Shown: positions 1-12,450, numbered from the stretch's first letter. The stretch is DNA of 64,000 nt from Iris pallida (GCA_029216955.1 JANAVB010042357.1:35179-99178); one strand, 5' to 3'. Program-made: numbers and translations. Notes: generated by a model from the sequence alone, not told the origin.

Positions 1-135
1 TAGTTGTGTCTTCATGATTTTGCTCCTCTAAGTTGTAATTGTAACTTCATTCTATCTCGTGCCTACTTGATTCTTGATCATTGTTAGATTGTGTTATTCC
101 AACTTCTTGTGTGTAATTATCGTACATGATCTCAA
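1..135. other. Unassigned AT-rich sequence left of truncated element Z
   Basis: No coding similarity or repeat structure is recognised. The integrase-like reading starts abruptly after this stretch, so a deletion or rearrangement breakpoint of element Z probably lies near 135. The rest of Z's pol gene is absent from the window. Confidence 0.4.
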
Positions 136-515
136 GGCCTGGAGTTCGCAGTTGGAGATAGAGTGTTCCTGAAGATCTCACGACTAGAGGCGTCATTCGT
201 TTCGGCAGAGGCAGGAAGCTCAGTCCGAGGTACATCGGGCCTTTCGATGTGACAGTACGAATTGGCGGGGTAGCATACCGACTAGCGCTTCCAGCTAGCT
301 TGGAGGGAGTGCACGACGTTTTCCACATGTCCCAGCTTCGATGCTACATTTCGAACCCGAGCCACTATTATTCAGAGCTGGAGGTGGGTCCGAGATTGAC
401 TTACGAGGAGCAGCCAATGGAGATCCTTGATCGAAGGAAGAAGCGCTTATGGAACCAGACCATTCCACTTGTCTGCGTCATGTGGAGACACCACTCTCCG
501 GAAGAGTCCACATAG
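136..515 (+). pseudogene. Truncated Ty3/gypsy integrase C-terminal tail (element Z)
   Basis: Translation shows the hallmark end of a chromovirus-type (Tekay/Del-like) integrase: a 'G-K-L-S-P-R-Y-I-G-P-F' block near 215, a 'VHDVFHMSQLRCYI' block at about 309-350 (family form HDVFHVSQLRKY), 'LTYEEQPMEILDR' at about 399-440 and 'IPLVCVMWRHHSPEEST' before the TAG at 513-515. In the family this region follows the DDE core and packs against chromatin or target DNA. Gag, protease, RT, RNase H and the integrase core are missing, and a one-base frame break lies near 180, so it is a dead fragment. The polypurine tract and an LTR follow immediately. Lineage assignment rests on motif similarity only. Confidence 0.85.
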
Positions 516-651
516 GTGTGCGAAGACGAGATGTGGGAGCGCTATTCCAGTTTGTTTGTTTGAGTGTACTTTGATATTGAATTTTAAATACAATAGATGA
601 TTGTGTTTGAACCTTCTTGAGATTTTGCTTTGAGATTGTTTTGTTTGTCTC

Positions 652-690
652 TCGAATTTCGAGGACGAAATTATTTTAAGGGGAGAGATT
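652..690 (+). other. 3' untranslated end and polypurine tract of element Z
   Basis: After the pol stop, about 135 bp without coding content lead to a 'tttcgaggacgaaattattttaag' type tract ending in ggggagaga just before the LTR. This is the usual Tekay/Del pre-LTR sequence used to prime plus-strand DNA synthesis. Related tracts precede the A, B and D 3' LTRs in this window. Confidence 0.8.
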
Positions 691-3600
691 TGTAACTCCA
701 CCTCCCTGATTTGAGAAAATAAATTTGATTTTAGAAACATTTTTTTTATATTAATAATAGTTGATGATTAAGTTTCAAATAATAAGTTTTTGGTTTTAAA
801 ATAATAAATATGGTGATTGATATTTTGGAGGGAAAAATTAGAAGCAATTTTAAATTTTAAAAGGTTGTTACAACCAATTTAGTGGTTCCCTCAAATTTTC
901 AAAAGTTTCTAACTAATTTTTAGCAGTTACTGTAAATAATTAAAAGAAGAGGTGGTTTCTGAAAACTCTCTGAGTTATTTGTAAGTTTCCGTGAGCGGGA
1001 GGAGCATAGTGCAAAAATGCATTTTTTTAATTATAGTAGTGAGAATTGAGAACTGAATTCTCATTCCTTCCCTCCACTTTCTTTTCGTTTAATCTCACCT
1101 TCCTGAGCGACGACGGCGATGCGACGGACGACGGCGACACGACGACGACGTAGGCGGTCGTTCCTCCGAGATCGGACACGCTTGGAAGATCCTCGGTGAT
1201 CCCATTTCTTCTCCTACCCGTCGACTGGACAGCGCAAGTAGCTGGTGAGTGCGATCTAGTTTGATTCAAATCTAGGCGAGTTCGATTGATTGTGGGAAAT
1301 TTGATGGGTTGATTTCTGTTAAAAACAAGTTGATCCGCTCCTCTCCGTGGTGGTCGGCTCGATCGTTCTTCTGAAGCTGGTATTCCATTCAGGAGACAAG
1401 CTTTGATCGATGAGTGTGATTTCGAACACAATTGAATCTCTAAGTTCCTCTGTTTCTTGAACTTCTGAATCAAATTCTTTGTATATTTGTGAAAACACAG
1501 CTCAGTAAATTGATCAGATCATCAATTATTCTCGATCACCAAACCAAATCCAGGTGAGTGAATTGAGCTATGTTTGGATATTTCGAGTTTCTCAATTTCT
1601 GTTGAATTTTGATCGAGAGCCCTATTTTTTGAATCTATGGTGGTTCTTTTGTTTTAATGTCCAGATCTGTAAGATCTGAGTGTCCTTGAAATTTTTTTGG
1701 GCTTCGAAGAAAGAGAAGAGACTCGGGAACGTGAAGTTGTATAGTTGCTCGCCAACTGTTTGACGTAATGACTGAACGAAGGATAGAGTGGTGAACTGGA
1801 CACGAAAGGACTCGGACGACTCTACAGAGCCTCTCTCCTCATTCGGGATTAATCTTTTTCTGATATCTAATTATAGCTTTGAGTATAGTATTATTTGTTC
1901 ATAGTTAGATTTTGTTTGCTGGTGTCAGCCAGGGGTCGAGGTCGGGTCGAGTGGAGTTATTTCTGTATGAATCAAGTGCGTGGCGTGTTCGTGCCTACTG
2001 TGGGACTAATGCGTGTGTCCGAGCCTTGATTGTGTCCTGGGTGCGTGTCCAACAAAATTGCTCCCTGGTATCCAAGTGGAGTTGTGATTCAGAGTATGGT
2101 GTCGGGATCAGGAGAAGCTGCTAGAGCATTTTGAATTATATAGCCGTTGGGCTTTAAGTTGCTGTTATCTGTTATGTACTAATGATTTGGGACATCACTT
2201 TGTTCCTATAATTGTTGGCTAAGTAGCATTTGAGTTTAATATCATGAGGAAGTTTCTCTGTATTTCTCTTGCTAGGTTCCTGGGATACTTGAACTCATGT
2301 GGGTGTACTGATCATGGGTTGTGGCATTAGTTGAAGCATAGCTTAGAATGATAGCTAGGTTGTTTACAATTTATTATTGTTGATACCAATATGCCAGGTT
2401 GCAGTATTTTATCGAATAGAATTGTATGGATAAATAAGATTTGAGCTAGGGGTTTAGATGAATCCATTTAATCAGTAAACTTAACTATACTGCTAGTTGG
2501 AAATATCACTCTATTACTAGCTTGGTATTTCAATAATTAAGTCTTGAGATTTTACTGCTTAGAAGTTACTGCTAATTTTGAACTATAGAATTAGGAAGGA
2601 TTAGTAAGCATCTGAACCCTAATATAGATTGCAAGTTTTTACTTAGCAGGGGTGTGGTTAAACAAGAACCTGGGATTAGTTAGAATTTTGAGTTAATAAT
2701 TGTAGAGTATAGTTAATTATCATGGAATTGGTAATTTTGAATGAATAGTTTAATTAGCTAATAAATTAGTTGGTGGTTCTAAAAAGTTTTTGTAGATTAA
2801 TCAACTTATACCTAATTAAAACAGGCATACATCCAGCTCTATTGTCTACCCATACTTTTCCGGAGCAAGACAAGTACTTTTTATGGTCTTGTGCATTTAC
2901 ATATCCTGTACTCTTCTTGTGACACGTCATGACATGATATCCTGTACCCCTGTACTCCTGTACTATCTTGTTCCTGTACTTACTTGTGTCGGGTGGGAAA
3001 ATACACTAGCCATGTGACCAAACCATGGTTAGTATATTCATGTAGATAGCTTAGGCCTTACATCGTGCACGCGGGTCCTAAGTCGTACCATTCATGTGCT
3101 TTCATGTGCTTACTCTCCAGCCGGTCACATGAGCTAGTTGTATTTCAAACATTGTGCACATGTCATGTCTTGTACTTCAGGTTCATGGTTTACATTCATG
3201 TACTTTATTTCCTGTACTTTATATTCATGTACTTTTATGTTCTTTTCCTGTACTTTATTTCATGTTCTCCTGTACTCATTTTTATATCATGATGTTTGTG
3301 TTCATTACCTAGAACTGTACTTTGCTCCGCTCCTGACTAGGATATGTTACAGGTGTACTTGCAGGGTACCATTCTACTCTATGGGCCAGAGCCCAGGATA
3401 TTAGCTAAGCAGGATGAGACTTAGCTTGAGGCTTCAGGTTTAGACTATTTAGCTTTACTTCTGGATATTGTCTTTAGAGTTCATAGCATTTTTTTTATTC
3501 TTGTGATTCTGGTACTTCATGATATCTGGATTTGTGGATTATGGTGATCTTTCTGGGAACGTTTTTAGATGCTGTCATTGTACACATTTATGTTTATCTG

Positions 3601-3701
3601 GTTAGATTTCCCTAGCTTGGTACAGCTTACTTCGTCGTGTCTAACGACGAAGGCTGGGCGTGTCCGACTCGTGTCCGATTATTCGGGAGCGGGTCGTGAC
3701 A
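691..3701 (+). repeat. 3' LTR of Ty3/gypsy element Z
   Basis: It begins TGTAACTCCACC right after the polypurine tract and ends GGGTCGTGACA (TG...CA boundaries), length 3011 bp. No open reading frame inside looks coding. Between about 2870 and 3290 it carries a degenerate run of CCTGTACTTTAT / CATGTACTT-like units. The terminal ~80 bp contain 'gtctaacgacgaaggctgggcgt' followed by 'gcgggtcgtgaca', resembling the last ~80 bp of the A and D LTRs. The partner 5' LTR is outside the window, so no target duplication can be tested; bases 3702-3706 (gaggc) would be the right-hand copy. Confidence 0.8.
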
Positions 3702-4840
3702 GAGGCATTGCGATATAAAGCTTACCATAATCTTTCCTGTCAGTTTGTTATCAATAACTAAAACAATGTATATTGTGGAGGTCACTGGCATTGACTAGCC
3801 ATTCTGGACATAGCCTGGTTAGACGGGATCCTTTCAACTTAAGTAGCAAGCTCCTTTAAAAGTCCCCAAATTACCTGTTGTTTAAACCCAACTCAGCTAT
3901 ATCGTGTTTTTCTCTTGGGCGAATCGGTCTCGTGGCCCCGGAATACCGTTTGAAAAGATATCGCCCAGGTGCAGAAGTTGTCCATGATCGTGCTAGACTA
4001 AAACCAGTTACTCAAGCATAGTCTAAATTTTCATAGGAAACTTAACCAAGTTCAGTGTGTCCCTCCTTATCATTTTGCAATGTTCATTCGTTGTTTCATT
4101 CTCTTTTTAACACAGTTATATCTCTAGGCTGAATCAGTCCCATGGTCCCGGAATACCATTTGAAGAAACATCGCCCTTGTGCAAAAGTTATCTATGACCG
4201 TGCTAGACTAAAATTAGTTACTCAAGCATAGTCTACAGTTTCATAGAAAACTTAACCGAGTTTAGCATGTCCGTCCTTATCATTTTACAATATTCATTTG
4301 TTGATTCATTCCCTTTATTTAACACCCTTCTATAGAAGGCATGACATAAGTAAGCATGTGAACAATTTTATGGTAGCAATTCTGCACAAGTAAATATTTA
4401 CAGTTTTATGAAAATAAATATGTAACATTGAGTCCACGCCTCTATATCTAGCATTCGAGTTATTGATATTATCGATTGATTTGAGAACAAAATGGTCAAG
4501 AAGAGAAGGTCGAGCCACTCACCTAAATTTACTTGAGGCAAGAGAAAAGAGGACGGTTGCGCTAGACGAAGCCTACACGATCACCTAAAATTGCATAAGT
4601 AAAGAATTAGCAATTTTTCCCTTCTATTACGAGTTCGATATAAAATGCTAAGTTTGAAGAACGCAAGCAATAAAATCCATCGAAAGCATTTACGAAAATG
4701 CATTCATAAAATCAAAGCCAAAGAAGCAAATGCGGCATGAAAAACCAGACAACGGAGAGGTTCCTCGAGCCTCAATCGTCGAGTCTTTCCTCGTAACGCA
4801 ACCCGCTGATATGAGACTTGATTCTGAAGAAGTTATTCCA
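3702..4840. other. Spacer outside recognised elements
   Basis: This 1.1-kb stretch lies between the end of LTR Z and the start of LTR A. It contains the 210-bp tandem duplication listed separately and AT-rich sequence. A 60-codon reading at 4730-4912 runs into the A LTR and has no recognisable domain. Nothing shows a tRNA, promoter or complete gene. Confidence 0.5.
3893..4325 (+). repeat. 210-bp tandem duplication carrying a conserved ORF end
   Basis: Two diverged copies lie head to tail: the shared 'gtgctagactaaaa' string occurs at 3990 and again at 4200, and the two copies stay aligned until 'ttaacac' at about 4114 and 4325. Copy 1 reads openly in frame up to TAG at 4019-4021, ending in a 'VAPEYRLKRYRPGAE...RARLKPVTQA' tail. 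Copy 2 keeps the same frame and the same stop (4229-4231) but has several substitutions. I do not recognise the protein. It could be the last exon of a host gene or of an unrecognised element. Confidence 0.6.
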
Positions 4841-7800
4841 TGTAACTACCACTTTTCTAAAATGAAGGTATTTTTAAACTTTTATAAAATTAATTATTTT
4901 ATTATTATTTAGTTAAATGAATTGTGTTTGTGATAGAATTTAGTGAAACATTAGAACCATATTGATTAGATGCAAGTTATGACCAAGGGAGACGTAGTTA
5001 GTGGGATTAGACAACCTTAAATTCATTTCTAATTAATTAGTCAAGCCTCTAGTCTATTTGAAACCACTTAGAATTTAATGACTAAAACACTAAGTTAGAA
5101 TGATCCATTTTCTTAGAACTTATCATGACAACATAGGAGGGCCTTCTAGACTTTCCACAAATGCACAAAACCCTAAACTAAACCTAAATGGCACCACCTT
5201 CATTAAATAGCCCTACTTCTTCATCTTCCTCCCTTTTCATTCAAAACCAAAACCCTAAATTAAAGATTTTCCCCCAAATTTCTCTTATCATCATTTCTTT
5301 CTAAATTGACCCAAATTAGGTTCATTCTCTTTCCCTTGGAGAGGAGAAGGCTCTATTAACTAGCTAGGAAGGATTTGGAGCCTTGAAGCTTGAAGAAGAT
5401 TCTAGATCTAGAAATTTTTCCTTGGGAATCCATCTCCCAAGTGGTAAGCGCTTCTAAACACCCTCAAATTTCCCATTTCTTATTGTAGATGAATTCATTT
5501 AGGGTCCCCATGGCATTAGGAAAAATTTGGGTCAAGTTCGAATTCGTTTGAGGTGCGTATCAGGAGAATATCGGATACACACATCAAGTGTTCGACGAAA
5601 TGTCTTAGGACTTTTGATGCTTTATTTTTAGTTATAATTAGTTATTATGGATGGTAATATACTGTAAATTATTTGTGATATGTTATCTGTGATTTGGGGA
5701 TTGTTTGGTCGACCAAATTGGACATGGGAGGCTCGGGTTCATAGTGATGCCAAGTTGCTCACTGTTTTGCTCTATTGGTTTGTGCAGACAGTTGGTTTGG
5801 TTTGAAACTGTTCTTCACATCCGAATACATCCAAATCTCATAACCTATTGTCTACTACATGCCCATTTCATATATACTTTAGTCCCCCTTCCTTTCATGT
5901 TCTAGTATTCAGACCACATATTAGGATCTGCCTATTTGATGTCCTTGTATCAGTTGATATGAGTTTTTATTAAGACCCTGGGTATCTGAGTTGTGTGTGA
6001 GGATTTTATCACTAGGAGTATACCTATAATCTAAGTTGAGTGTATGGCAGTGCATTTTGTGCGTGTGTCTAGTGTGAGTAGACCATTGTTCAATAATTCG
6101 TATGGTCCAGACATCAATTGTCAATCGAGGCCTTGGTATGGACCTTGTGTTCATTCCTGCATTCTTTATTCCTGTATGTTGTATGCCCTTAATGTTTTGT
6201 TAAATGTTCACACCTGAACATGGTTGACAGTGGAGTTTCCATCCAAACAGCCTTTTTTTTACATTTGGTTCAAGTAATACATCTGTTCATCTTCATTCTT
6301 CACTGTACTACATCATGTCCAATCGAGCCATTACACTGTTCTGTTCCCTATTATAAGGAGTGTACAGTTCATCATGTGGCTTTCCTGTTGTTCATGTCAT
6401 CACTCAACCCATGTATGGGAACTATTGCCATACATTCTCTTAAGCCTGTCCTTCACTGCATATTGTCCTATCCCCATAAATCCTTAGTTCAGATCATGTA
6501 TTACCTATAGACATTAGACCTTAGTGAGTCTAGTTTTTCCCATTTCTTGTGTCAGTTAAGATGAACCCTCATATATCCAACTTCTAATTTATGTATCAAA
6601 CCATTTGATCAGGTCCTGCAATGGGATAATTCTTAGGCATGTTCGGTCTTCACTCTTTAATCACTGTTCTGATATGCTCTCTCATACTTGAATTTTAATT
6701 CACATTATGTGATATCCTGCCCTTCTTACACTTTACTGCATGTATTGATTCATTACACTCATATACACTTAGCTGCATTCATTCATACACACATGTCCTA
6801 CATTCTATCTTTACATACTGTATAATGTGAACTCAGGAAAACCAGATGACATGGCCTAACCTTTGTCTACATGACCAATTGCTCATACATTTACATTGCC
6901 AGGTCGAACACTTTTGTGTTTAGACCCAACCTTAGCTCTGTGTAGCCCCATACAGGTATCTGGACTGTTTGATATAACCTGCACCCTAATCCATTTCATA
7001 TGATGGGTTGTCCTGCAACCTCACATGAGACATTCACTTAGACACTGCATGATTAGCACTGACCTGCTACTTGGACATTGCCCTGCATATAATACACTCA
7101 CTTCTCTGATTCCTGTATTCACCATATACTTCATTGCCACCCTGCATGTTAGATGAGATATACTGCACTCATTTTGATGTCCTGCACCTTCAATACATTG
7201 CCCTGCATATTGCATAACATTGCATTCCTTATAAGGCACTGTATTGTTCTCATTACCTGAGCACTTCATGTTCTGATACTCTCAAAATTGAGGTGTCATG
7301 CACCCCACATGAACTGCCTAATCATAGCTTGCACTAGCCCCCAACCTTTAGTGCCCTACAATTAGGAATATTCTATGAACCTTGATTTGCATTCTTGTAA
7401 ATCCTGCATATCACTTCTTGCTTCATTGCATTTACATATCCATATATTCCATTCATTTACTTTATTGCATTCATTGCATAACCTTTGTATCAGTTCATAA
7501 TACTGATACCATTAGCATTTGTACAGATATTACATTAGGTGGTCCACTTTGATGTGCCTTAATATTCAGTCCTTGAGTATCAGATTAGGATGTCTGTCCG
7601 TGCCTTAATGCCATTTCTTGTGATAAGTCCCCTCTTATATGTTAAGTCCTATAGTTAGTTCAGTCCAGTTGAGTATCAGAGATTACACCTTCCTTTACAA
7701 ACTTGTTAACCCAATGATGTATCAGATATTCTTATTGGTTTGCCTTTGTATTCAACCCACATTACACTTGGATATTCTGCACCCCATGTATATTACTGCC

Positions 7801-9782
7801 ACTTGGATTGCATGTACCTTTACTGCATACAACGCCCATCCTTGCAAACTGTAATTCATTTGAGGCCCTACATCATCATACACTGCATAACTTACAATTC
7901 CACTGCATTAAGGTATCCTCCATATCAATTATTCACTGCACACAATTTACCACTGCACCCCTTCATTGCATATCCTGCAATGAGACATGTCCTGCATCAT
8001 TTTTTCATTATTATGTATGTATCTATCATGCATACTCCAGTGTTTAGCCATCTTGCATATCAATATTCTGTCCATTACCTATTTTGTTCAACCTTATTTG
8101 TTATTTCTTTATATCAGTCCCTTATCTTGATATCCAGTCCCTCATTAAGTGTCAATCACATATTGTTGGCCTCTATTGGTTCAATTTGCAGCAAGTGAAT
8201 GTTCCTATGTATGATAAGTACTGTGATGCATTATTATGTTGGTTTTGAGGTTGAGGTAAGGTAATATGGGATAAAGAATGATGTTGTACATTACAGATAT
8301 ATTGGGTACTATGTGATACCTTATATGTATATGTGCTATGGTATATAGTTAGAATTAAGGGTTAGTCTAATATAAGGGATTTAGTTAATACCAAGTTGCC
8401 AAGGCATTGGCCTAAGTTATCATATTCCAAACCCTAGAAATAGCCTAGTTGACCAAAACCCTAGACTAAACAAATTAAGACCAATATGGACCAAATAGTT
8501 CAAGTTTGACTTAGTTGACCAAGGTTGACCAAGGGTTCACTTTTGACCTAGAGAGGACTAGTAGCATGTAGACATCATCGTTCTAATCAATTATTTAATC
8601 TAGAACACTTTATAACCTGTATCTCATATAATAGGACTCTGTGACTCCAGTTCGGATACCGATACACATCAGTTGTTTCTCAGGATATCAGGCGAGTACA
8701 TTCTCTATTAGTTTTCATTCATGATAGTATCTATATTGCGCTCTATACTATTTTACTTGATGCTGACATATTATTATCACGGACCAGTACTCTATGGATC
8801 TTGTCATGAGATGTTATCCCCTTAACAGGTGCATCGGGTATTTCATGTTCATGTACTTTACCATGTGCATCATGTACTCCTTGTATTTATATTATTCATG
8901 TACACTCATGTGCTCTCATGTACGTTCATGTGCTCTCATGTACTCTCATGTTCTTATATGTACTTATGTATAAACTAACAATCATGTACGTAATATAACA
9001 TAATCGGATCCTTGTGTATTGAATGGGGTAGGGGGAGTAGAAGTGATTATGTGATTAAATCCCTCTAATGTACTCATGTACATGTCGATTATGCCTTCAC
9101 GTATAATCGAGTTATCGTAGAATAATCATGTACAACCTAAACCGATTACATAACCATCTTGTGCTCCGAAACACTTATATTATTTACAGTTCATAGATTC
9201 TCTATTCTATTTCATGTACTCGGTTTACGTATCTATATCTCCTGTATTCCTGTACTTCTTTACAGCACATCACGTACTTTATTCTATTGTTAGCTCTATA
9301 TTTCCTACCATATTTTGGAACTGCTTTCAGAGTTATGTAATCGCTCCAATCGTGATTGGATATGTTGATAAAATATTACAGAGAACTTGGAGGATCCAGC
9401 TAGCCTAGAGGAGACACCAGTAGTGCTTATAGTAGATTGCTGGGATATTGCCTGGGTTGTTTTCAGTTTATTTTCATGAGTTGTATATATAATACTCTAC
9501 CTTGGGTTGTGATGATTACACTAAAACTTATTTCTCTTTTGGACTGTATTACACTTAATATCTTTCTATCAAATCTGTATCGTATTTTTATTTCTCTTTA
9601 ACTGTTGTGAGTGAGTTGTATCTTTTGAGATTGTCCTCCAATTAGAGGTATATCCTGTACAGGTACTTATATTATGTTTAGCTATTATTGAGACCTAGGA
9701 CAACGTTCTACCCGCCGACACTACGGCGTGGGCTGGACATACCCACGGTCTCGTGCCCTTATACTGGGTGCGGGTCGTAACA
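4841..9782 (+). repeat. 5' LTR of non-autonomous element A (full-length form)
   Basis: It starts TGTAACTACCAC and ends GGGTCGTAACA, 4942 bp. The same start and end sequences recur at 49223-51257 and the start again at 53191, which defines the family. Bases 4841 to about 5696 and about 8587 to 9782 align with the 2.0-kb LTR at 49223, while about 5697-8586 has no counterpart there. Between about 8840 and 8975 a run of catgtac/catgtgctct units occurs, shared with the second LTR. No coding sequence is apparent. Confidence 0.85.
5697..8586. repeat. 2.9-kb LTR segment present in only one A LTR
   Basis: Alignment by eye with the LTR at 49223 breaks at 'gtgatttggggat' here and resumes at 'aattatttaatctag'. 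The segment is rich in short CCTGCATAT / TTCATTGCAT motifs and has no coding signature, TIRs or flanking duplication. The simplest reading is that it belongs to the ancestral LTR and was deleted from the second copy. An insertion here is the alternative. Confidence 0.6.
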
Positions 9783-10698
9783 CGTTTTTAGTGGTGGCCA
9801 AAGCAGGTCGAGATTCGCATTAGTACGATATCGTGGTAGCACAATGACTTAGTTGTACTACTGCGAGCCTGCGATAGAATATAGGAAATAGATTATTAGA
9901 GTTAGATGATACTCAATCACAGTTAGAATTTTTGAGAGATTCCTGGGATGTCCCTTAAGAATCTTATTCGAACTTCAATTTGAAATCCCTTCCACTTGTT
10001 TCTTTTCACCCTTGTCCCTTGTTATTGAATTTGATTTTTTGATGGTTCGTTGTTGATTTTGATTTTTATATCAAGATGAATTTTATGGCTTGATTTACGG
10101 TATCTTCTGATAACATATGTTGACAAGGACAACAGGAAAGGTAAAACATCTACTTGGTTATGGAGCCTGGAGTTTATCGCAGCTATATTAGCCAGCGTGG
10201 CAGAAACGTAGAGAGCTGACTTCGGATGTATATATCTTGGTTATGAGATTTGAAATTACTTGCAGCTATACTAGTCGGCATAGTGAGGATTCCAGACGAC
10301 ACGATTTTAGAGGTGCATACCCTAGTAATGGAATCTACCGTTTATCGCAGCTTTGCTTACTAGCATGACGAGGATTCTGAGTATCATAATTTGGACAGAC
10401 ACATACGATTATCAAATTATATCTTGAGAATGATTCTCAACATATCATCTCTACCATTCACTTCTGTTATTATAAAATTATGTTCCATCATCAATTAACT
10501 TAGGAGTAGGGATGCTTTCAGTTATTTTCAGACCAGTTCTTCGTAGAATTTCATTTTATTTATAGTTCTTTTATGATATGATAGTTTGGTGGCTTGAGTT
10601 GATAGTTAGCATTGGTATTAGAAGAGTAACCTATTGTAGTTAATTCTCTGTTATTTATAATAATCACCAGTTTTCATAATATGTAGAATGATAGTCCT
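9783..10698 (+). mobile_element. Element A, first copy: internal region, 5' part
   Basis: This follows the LTR with a 'gtggtggcc...caggtcgag' leader that recurs at 51258 and, in variant form, in B and D. It aligns along its length with 51258-52153 of the second A copy. It has no coding content and is 5' untranslated leader upstream of the Gag-like gene, which resumes at 48192 on the far side of element B. The bases GTCTT at 10699-10703 are the left target duplication of B. Confidence 0.8.
9836..9861 (+). other. Leader hairpin of element A
   Basis: Left arm GTAGCACAA (9836-9844) and right arm TTGTACTAC (9853-9861) pair with a single mismatch around the loop TGACTTAG. The second A copy (51311-51336) keeps the pairing through a G-T pair, and element D has a differently sequenced perfect 7-bp stem at the equivalent place (56949-56973). 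Placement just downstream of the LTR fits an RNA packaging or dimerisation structure, which is inference. Confidence 0.5.
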
Positions 10699-11469
10699 GT
10701 CTTTGTGAGACTCGTCTTACTGTATCGGTATTTATATACGGATACGTATTTTTGTACTGTATTTTGTATTTTCTTGATTTTTGGAATGCTTTAATTTTTT
10801 TTTCAACTTATAGATTTTTTTCTTGACCGGCATATCGCTAGTGTACCATTGTAGGCCGACGGTATGCATGTCACTCCCATTTTCTGTTATACATATTTTT
10901 AGTATACGTATACAGAATTCTGGCCCTTATCAGATGACCCATATTTGACTTTTCTTCTTAGCCTTGTTGTGGTTTAATTTTGACTTGGTTTAATTTAGTT
11001 TGGTTCAACTTGGCATGACTTGGTTTGGGTTGGTTTTAGATGAGAAAGGTTTTATATAAAAACTAACTTCTCTCTCTCCCCTCCATTATTTCATTCTCTT
11101 CATCTTCTTGCTCTTTATTTTCTCCTCCAACCTAAGGCAAGTACATCTTGCCAAATGTTGGACAAATATTATTTTGTTTGTTCTAAACTCTTCCTTACAT
11201 GATTCTAAGCATCTTTAGAACTTAGAGTTTTTGATTTTCATGGGTAGATTTTTGTAGATCTAAGTTTGTAACATTTTGGTTTTTCTTAGTTTGATCTATT
11301 AAACTTACTTGTTTTCGAAAATTAATTGTTCCATGAGGTAGAGAATTTGATTCTACACAATTTTGACATTTGAAAAGTTAGATTTCGACTAGTTTTGAGG
11401 AAGTTATGGCCAAAGGAAGTTTTGGACATCTTCTATGTTCATCTGTCCTGAATCTAGCATGGACGATGA

Positions 11470-11715
11470 ATAGTGCCGCATAGTGCAGCATGCCGCATAG
11501 TGCCGCATGGTGATGCAACCTGCCGTATAGTACAGCCTGTCGCATACTGCAGCCTGTCGCATAGTGCTGCAGGGTGACGCAGCTGTCGCAAGTGCAGCCT
11601 GCCGCATAGTGCCGCATGGTGATGCAGCCTGCCGCATAGTGCAGCCTTCCGCATAGTGCAGCCTGCAGCATAGTGCCACAGAAAACTGCATAGTGCTGCA
11701 GAATGCCGCATAATA
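11470..11715 (+). repeat. GCCGCATAGTG minisatellite in LTR B
   Basis: About fifteen degenerate units built on 'cagcctgccgcatagtg' and 'ccgcatggtgatg' lie here, and an equivalent field is in the 3' LTR at 45365-45590. The long minus-strand readings across it (Tyr/Cys/His-rich) are products of the repeat rather than genes. Confidence 0.8.
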
Positions 11716-12119
11716 CCAATTTTGGCTGTTTTATGTCCAATTTGGCTGATTTGTGGCTAGAATTTCTCCCAACTTCTAACATGAAAGTTGTAGATCTTTG
11801 TGTTGGCTTCAAGAATCTTCTTGTTTCATTTTAATGGGAGATCATATGCGATTGATAACTTCAATCATAGTTTTTATCTTTTGGGCATGTTTTCTGTACT
11901 TGACATTTTTGAGGTTTCCTTCATCTGTAATAAATTCTCATCATAGTTAGATGATTTGTACAGTTAGAGAATAATTGTACCCCCTTATATCTTAACACTA
12001 GCACAAATTCAATTATTGTTTTATGTCAAATAGTACTTTTAATTATTTCTTCTCCCATGTCATGACATGTCTTTACAAATTCTTTCCTACATGCGATCGT
12101 TGTTGCATGTTTTCTTTTC

Positions 12120-12450
12120 TTAGATAGTGGTCCGTTGGGGTGCACTCATGGTTTATGTCTTTTCTTTACTTTGTATGCACTTATGTTACATGTCACTTCT
12201 TTGCTTGCATGATGGTGGCCCGTCGTGGTGCACTCATGCTACATGTCTCTTCTCTACCTATATTAGATAGTGACCCGTTGTGGTGCACTCTGGTACATGT
12301 CTTTCCTTGTTTACATGATGGTGACCCATCATGGTGCACTCTTGAACGTGTCTTTACATGCTAACATGATAGTGGCCCGTTGTGGCGCACTATTAACAAG
12401 CAACCTTAGCATGATAACTCTTGATAGTAGTCCGTTGTGGCGCACTCTTA
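12120..12450 (+). repeat. ~51-55-bp tandem repeats in LTR B
   Basis: Six units start with a gatRgtggcccgtYgtggtgcactc core (about 12124, 12211, 12266, 12317, 12368, 12423). The same field occurs in the 3' LTR at about 45993-46320. Shortly downstream, a 'ggtacatttgtctcctgggcgatgta' segment is also duplicated (about 12815-12895 and 46675-46760). Confidence 0.75.

Noticed and set aside
4730..4912. 60-codon reading upstream of the first A LTR
   Set aside because: It runs across the LTR boundary at 4841 and shows no recognisable domain or gene structure.
11378..11812. Minus-strand readings with repeated CGTM/RQAAL motifs
   Set aside because: They translate the GCCGCATAGTG minisatellite of LTR B and recur only because the repeat does.
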